Origin: an uncultured Muribaculum sp.
GTDB lineage: Bacteria; Bacteroidota; Bacteroidia; Bacteroidales; Muribaculaceae
Assembly: GCA_910578785.1 (NCBI GenBank)
Contig: CAJTSJ010000027.1
Coordinates: 7,228-33,342, forward strand
Length of the DNA stretch: 26,115 nt
Direction of reading: 5' to 3'
Shown here: one piece after another, positions 23,808 through 26,115 of the stretch
How positions within the stretch are numbered: position 1 is the first letter of the stretch
Layout of the letters: each line of letters begins with the position of its first letter
Notes under the pieces: generated by a model
What the model saw: only the letters and a program-made list of their open reading frames with translations
What the model was told of the DNA's origin: nothing
The model's database searches: none
Program-made: the position numbers and the translations under genes

Positions 23808-24535
23808 ATTTTTTGTCCTGTCAGTTTGTTTACCACGTATGCTCCGAGCATTATGCCGAATTGTGCGGGCAGCCATGCCACGGTGCCGAACGACGACACT
23901 TTGAACGGCAGTTCGTCGGTGAGAAGAAGCGAGTCCTTCCTTGGCGTCTCCGGCGAGAATACCACCTTGACCCCGCGGGTCACTCCGCGCTCCTTGAGCC
24001 TTTGGCGCACGGCACGTGCAAGTCCGTCGTTATAGGTGTCGGATATGTCGGCATAAGCCGTTTTAGCCGGGTCTATCCGGCCTCCGGCGCCCATTGAGCT
24101 TATCAGCCTAACCTTTTTCCGGACGCATTGCCAGATCAGTTCCACCTTCGGCTTAACGGAGTCGATGGCGTCGACTACGAAGTCCGGCTTAAGGCTGTCG
24201 AGCAAAGGCTCCACATCTTCGGCCATTAAAAACGTATGGCGTGCATCGACCACACATCCGGGCGACATGTCGGCTATACGGCGTTTCATCACATCTACTT
24301 TCGGCACGCCGAGAGTAGAAACAAGCGCGGGAAGCTGTCGGTTCAGATTGCTCGGCGCCACGTCGTCGCCGTCGATTATTGTCAACCGGCCTATTCCGGC
24401 GCGGGCAAGCATCTCCACTGCATAAGCACCGACTCCTCCCACACCTACCACCATGACGTGGCTTTGCGATAATGTCTGCATAGCCTTCTCCCCGAGGAGA
24501 AGCGCGGTGCGGGAATTGTATTCGGTGATATGCAT
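23804..24535 (-). CDS. tcdA: tRNA threonylcarbamoyladenosine dehydratase TcdA
   Basis: A 243-aa E1-like (ThiF/MoeB superfamily) ATP-dependent enzyme that cyclises t6A37 of tRNAs to ct6A. The nucleotide-binding GVGGVG lies at 31-36, then DGDDVAPSNLNRQ (55-67). TcdA-type features rather than MoeB or ThiF are the RLISSMGAGGRIDP segment, the DGLARAVRQRLKERGV helix and the absence of a zinc-binding CxxC pair. The stop overlaps the start of the ABC ATPase, indicating coupling. It begins 20 bases after the peptidase gene. Confidence 0.92.
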   Translation of the reverse strand: MHITEYNSRTALLLGEKAMQTLSQSHVMVVGVGGVGAYAVEMLARAGIGRLTIIDGDDVAPSNLNRQLPALVSTLGVPKVDVMKRRIADMSPGCVVDARHTFLMAEDVEPLLDSLKPDFVVDAIDSVKPKVELIWQCVRKKVRLISSMGAGGRIDPAKTAYADISDTYNDGLARAVRQRLKERGVTRGVKVVFSPETPRKDSLLLTDELPFKVSSFGTVAWLPAQFGIMLGAYVVNKLTGQKI

Positions 24536-24555
24536 AGGCTCCGGATTATGTCGGG

Positions 24556-25749
24556 TTATTTGAATTTCTTGGCGATTTCCTTGGGAACGGCATCCTTGTG
24601 TACCATGATGTCCATGGTCTTGGCGAGGAAGTAAGGCTCGCTCACATAGAAGAATCCTCCATAGACCTGGTTGGTGTCCCAGGAGTTCTGTACTTTATAG
24701 TATTTGTTGCCTTCCTGATCCACGGCTTTGCCTACGATTACCATTCCATGGTCGTCTGTGGTCTCCTTGCGGTCAAGCATCGACTGGCGGAGTTCCTGGG
24801 TAACTTCTATTTCCTTAACCGGGCCTTTGATGTCGTACATTTCGTCTTTGCGGTCTTTGTCCGACAGTTTCACCCAACGTGCGAGTTCGGTGCCGGTCAT
24901 GTCTTTTTCGGTCTTCTCCGCAGGAAGCACGGCATAGCCTTTAAGCCACTTGAATCCGGGTTCGCTCACGTCGGCACCCCAGGCTACGGTATAGCCGTTG
25001 TCAAGGGCGTTGTCAACGATGGCTTTAAGCTCGTCGAGCGGAACGTTCTGCATAGAGCCCCACAGCCAGTTGTCGGCTACTTCGAGCGCAAACGGCTTGT
25101 AGAACGGATGGTGGGTGAACGAAGTCACTTCAATATAGTCGTCGGGGTTCAGACCGAGGCTCTCGGCATAGCTCTTGGGCGTATAGGTCTTGCCGTTGTA
25201 GGTGAATGTCTCGGGCATTTCGCCGAAATATGCGTCGAGGATGCCTTCAAACCCCTTTTCCCATGCTGTCGAAAGCTTCTTGTCCGGACGCTTTACGATT
25301 ATGTCGAGGTATGCTTTCAAAACTCCAGAAAGCTCGCCGTGGACGGGCTTTTCCTCGCCGTAGTTGGCTCCGCGGTAGACTTCTTCGGGAACTGCACCGT
25401 ACATCTCCCACACGTAGGGTACGTCGTGGGCGGCTCCGCCCTGTGCGAAGTTTATCTCTCCGTCCATGCGCACGTATTTGCGGGCTTTGTCGAGATAGCA
25501 CTGGCGCACAACGAACATGTCGCTGAGGTCGACTTCCGGGCCGCCTTTGCGGAGAATCTCATTTTCGAGGAATGTATTTGTAGAGAAACACCAGCATGTA
25601 CCAGACTGGTTCTGGTCGCGTACGGGCGTAGTCTTGATAACTTTTACATCGGTAAACTTGAATCCGGTGCTGTCGGGATTCACCACTTTGTCGTCGGCGG
25701 AGGCGTTCAAAGCCATTGATGCCGCCAATAAACCTAATAGGTACTTCAT
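24556..25749 (-). CDS. Exported C1 peptidase, bleomycin hydrolase/aminopeptidase C family
   Basis: A 397-aa papain-fold peptidase of the PepC/BlmH family. I start it at 25749, not 25833, because a -7 promoter element lies between the two and a signal peptide begins here (MKYLLGLLAASMALNASA). The catalytic residues are Gln46 in RDQNQSGTCW, Cys52, His334 in DDHGMVI and Asn355 in VQNSWD. The family is normally cytosolic; the predicted signal peptide implies a periplasmic or surface role in peptide trimming. It is the first gene of the minus-strand run, and tcdA follows after 20 bases. Confidence 0.92.
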   Translation of the reverse strand: MKYLLGLLAASMALNASADDKVVNPDSTGFKFTDVKVIKTTPVRDQNQSGTCWCFSTNTFLENEILRKGGPEVDLSDMFVVRQCYLDKARKYVRMDGEINFAQGGAAHDVPYVWEMYGAVPEEVYRGANYGEEKPVHGELSGVLKAYLDIIVKRPDKKLSTAWEKGFEGILDAYFGEMPETFTYNGKTYTPKSYAESLGLNPDDYIEVTSFTHHPFYKPFALEVADNWLWGSMQNVPLDELKAIVDNALDNGYTVAWGADVSEPGFKWLKGYAVLPAEKTEKDMTGTELARWVKLSDKDRKDEMYDIKGPVKEIEVTQELRQSMLDRKETTDDHGMVIVGKAVDQEGNKYYKVQNSWDTNQVYGGFFYVSEPYFLAKTMDIMVHKDAVPKEIAKKFK

Positions 25750-25790
25750 AAGCACTGTGTCGTTTAAGGGATTGTTCTGATTAATTATTA

Positions 25791-25798
25791 CAAAATTA
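25791..25798 (-). promoter_or_regulatory. -7 promoter element for the C1 peptidase operon
   Basis: Minus-strand TAATTTTG matches TAnnTTTG 41 bases before the ATG at 25749. No TTTG is found at the usual -33 distance. It supports the shorter start of the peptidase and may drive the eight-gene run. Confidence 0.45.
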
Positions 25799-25988
25799 CA
25801 AAGAAATTTTGTTTTTCGTGCCGGTATGCGCAATAAATGCGGCTCTAAGCTCAGTGTGTCGTTGCGTCAGTATGGATTGTCTGTGGATGTGACGTGCCGG
25901 GCTTATTTTTGATGGATGAATTTTTATGGGCGTAATTTGTTGATATACAGATGTGATTGAAAATTTTTGAAATTTTTTTGCGAAAATA

Positions 25989-26020
25989 TTTGGTGGAATC
26001 GAATTCTTGCTATAACTTTG
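25989..26020 (+). promoter_or_regulatory. Canonical Bacteroidetes promoter for tRNA-Asp
   Basis: TTTG (25989-25992) and TAACTTTG (26013-26020) are exactly 20 bases apart, the best consensus promoter in the window. Transcription would start near 26027, about 40 bases before the tRNA. Confidence 0.85.
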
Positions 26021-26067
26021 CAATCGCAAAACGGCAGAGGCCGGGACGCTAAAAACAAAAACTTCTT

Positions 26068-26115
26068 GGTGCGTTAGTTCAGTTGGTTAGAATACATGCC
26101 TGTCACGCATGGGGT
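26068..26115 (+). tRNA. tRNA-Asp (GTC), 3' end cut by window edge
   Basis: The first 48 bases of a tRNA are present: acceptor GGTGCGT, D arm AGTTCAGTTGGTTAGAAT, and an anticodon arm with CTGTCAC in the loop (anticodon GTC at 26102-26104). The T arm and 3' acceptor half lie beyond the window. It follows a consensus promoter and may head a tRNA or rRNA-linked transcript outside the window. Confidence 0.93.

Larger units (their letters stand above)
25750..26067. other. Divergent intergenic region between the peptidase and tRNA-Asp
   Basis: About 318 bases without a gene. It holds the minus-strand -7 element of the peptidase, the plus-strand tRNA-Asp promoter, and an AT-rich middle with no repeat or RNA gene that I can recognise. 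Short reading frames here overlap the promoters and are not credible. Confidence 0.6.

Noticed and set aside
1..26115. CRISPR array, rRNA genes, or a complete prophage
   Set aside because: No regularly spaced direct repeats, no rRNA-like sequence and no phage structural genes were seen.

Overview
The window reads as a chromosomal segment of a Bacteroidales bacterium. The evidence is repeated TAnnTTTG-type -7 promoter elements (two with a TTTG box 20 bases upstream), a PorZ-like type IX secretion protein, a type IX sorting domain on a secreted M6 protease, a NigD-like lipoprotein with an acidic export signal, and a DUF3467 protein. A gut-associated family such as Muribaculaceae would fit, but that placement is inference.

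Left edge (1-1023): an AT-rich reverse transcriptase gene, cut by the window border, ends at 701. It is followed by about 280 non-coding bases containing a 9-bp inverted repeat. A minus-strand tRNA-Phe (1024-1096) with its own promoter and terminator follows. This is the only part that looks like accessory or mobile DNA.

Plus-strand block (1572-14186): a secreted NlpC/P60 peptidase, then a tightly spaced run nadA-leuS-rdgB-porZ. After it come an unrecognised 173-aa protein, a large secreted M6 metalloprotease with FN3 repeats and a type IX sorting tail, and a secreted CE1-type esterase. Strong hairpins follow the protease and the esterase.

Middle (14268-18776): a trans-polyprenyl diphosphate synthase on the minus strand is divergent from polA on the plus strand. 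The PolA proofreading domain has lost its Exo I acidic pair. An Lrp/AsnC regulator follows, preceded by two inverted repeats.

Right block (18807-25749, minus strand): eight genes run as one probable operon with 4-base overlaps or gaps of at most 20 bases. In transcription order they are secreted bleomycin-hydrolase-like peptidase, TcdA, LolD-like ABC ATPase, NigD-like lipoprotein, DUF3467 protein, cysS, RecD/Dda-like helicase, and a two-TM PH-like membrane protein. The right edge holds the first 48 bases of a plus-strand tRNA-Asp behind a canonical promoter.

Most of the window is ordinary housekeeping and secretion functions. I found no convincing complete new system. The truncated reverse transcriptase beside tRNA-Phe is the best lead, and its meaning depends on sequence outside the window.
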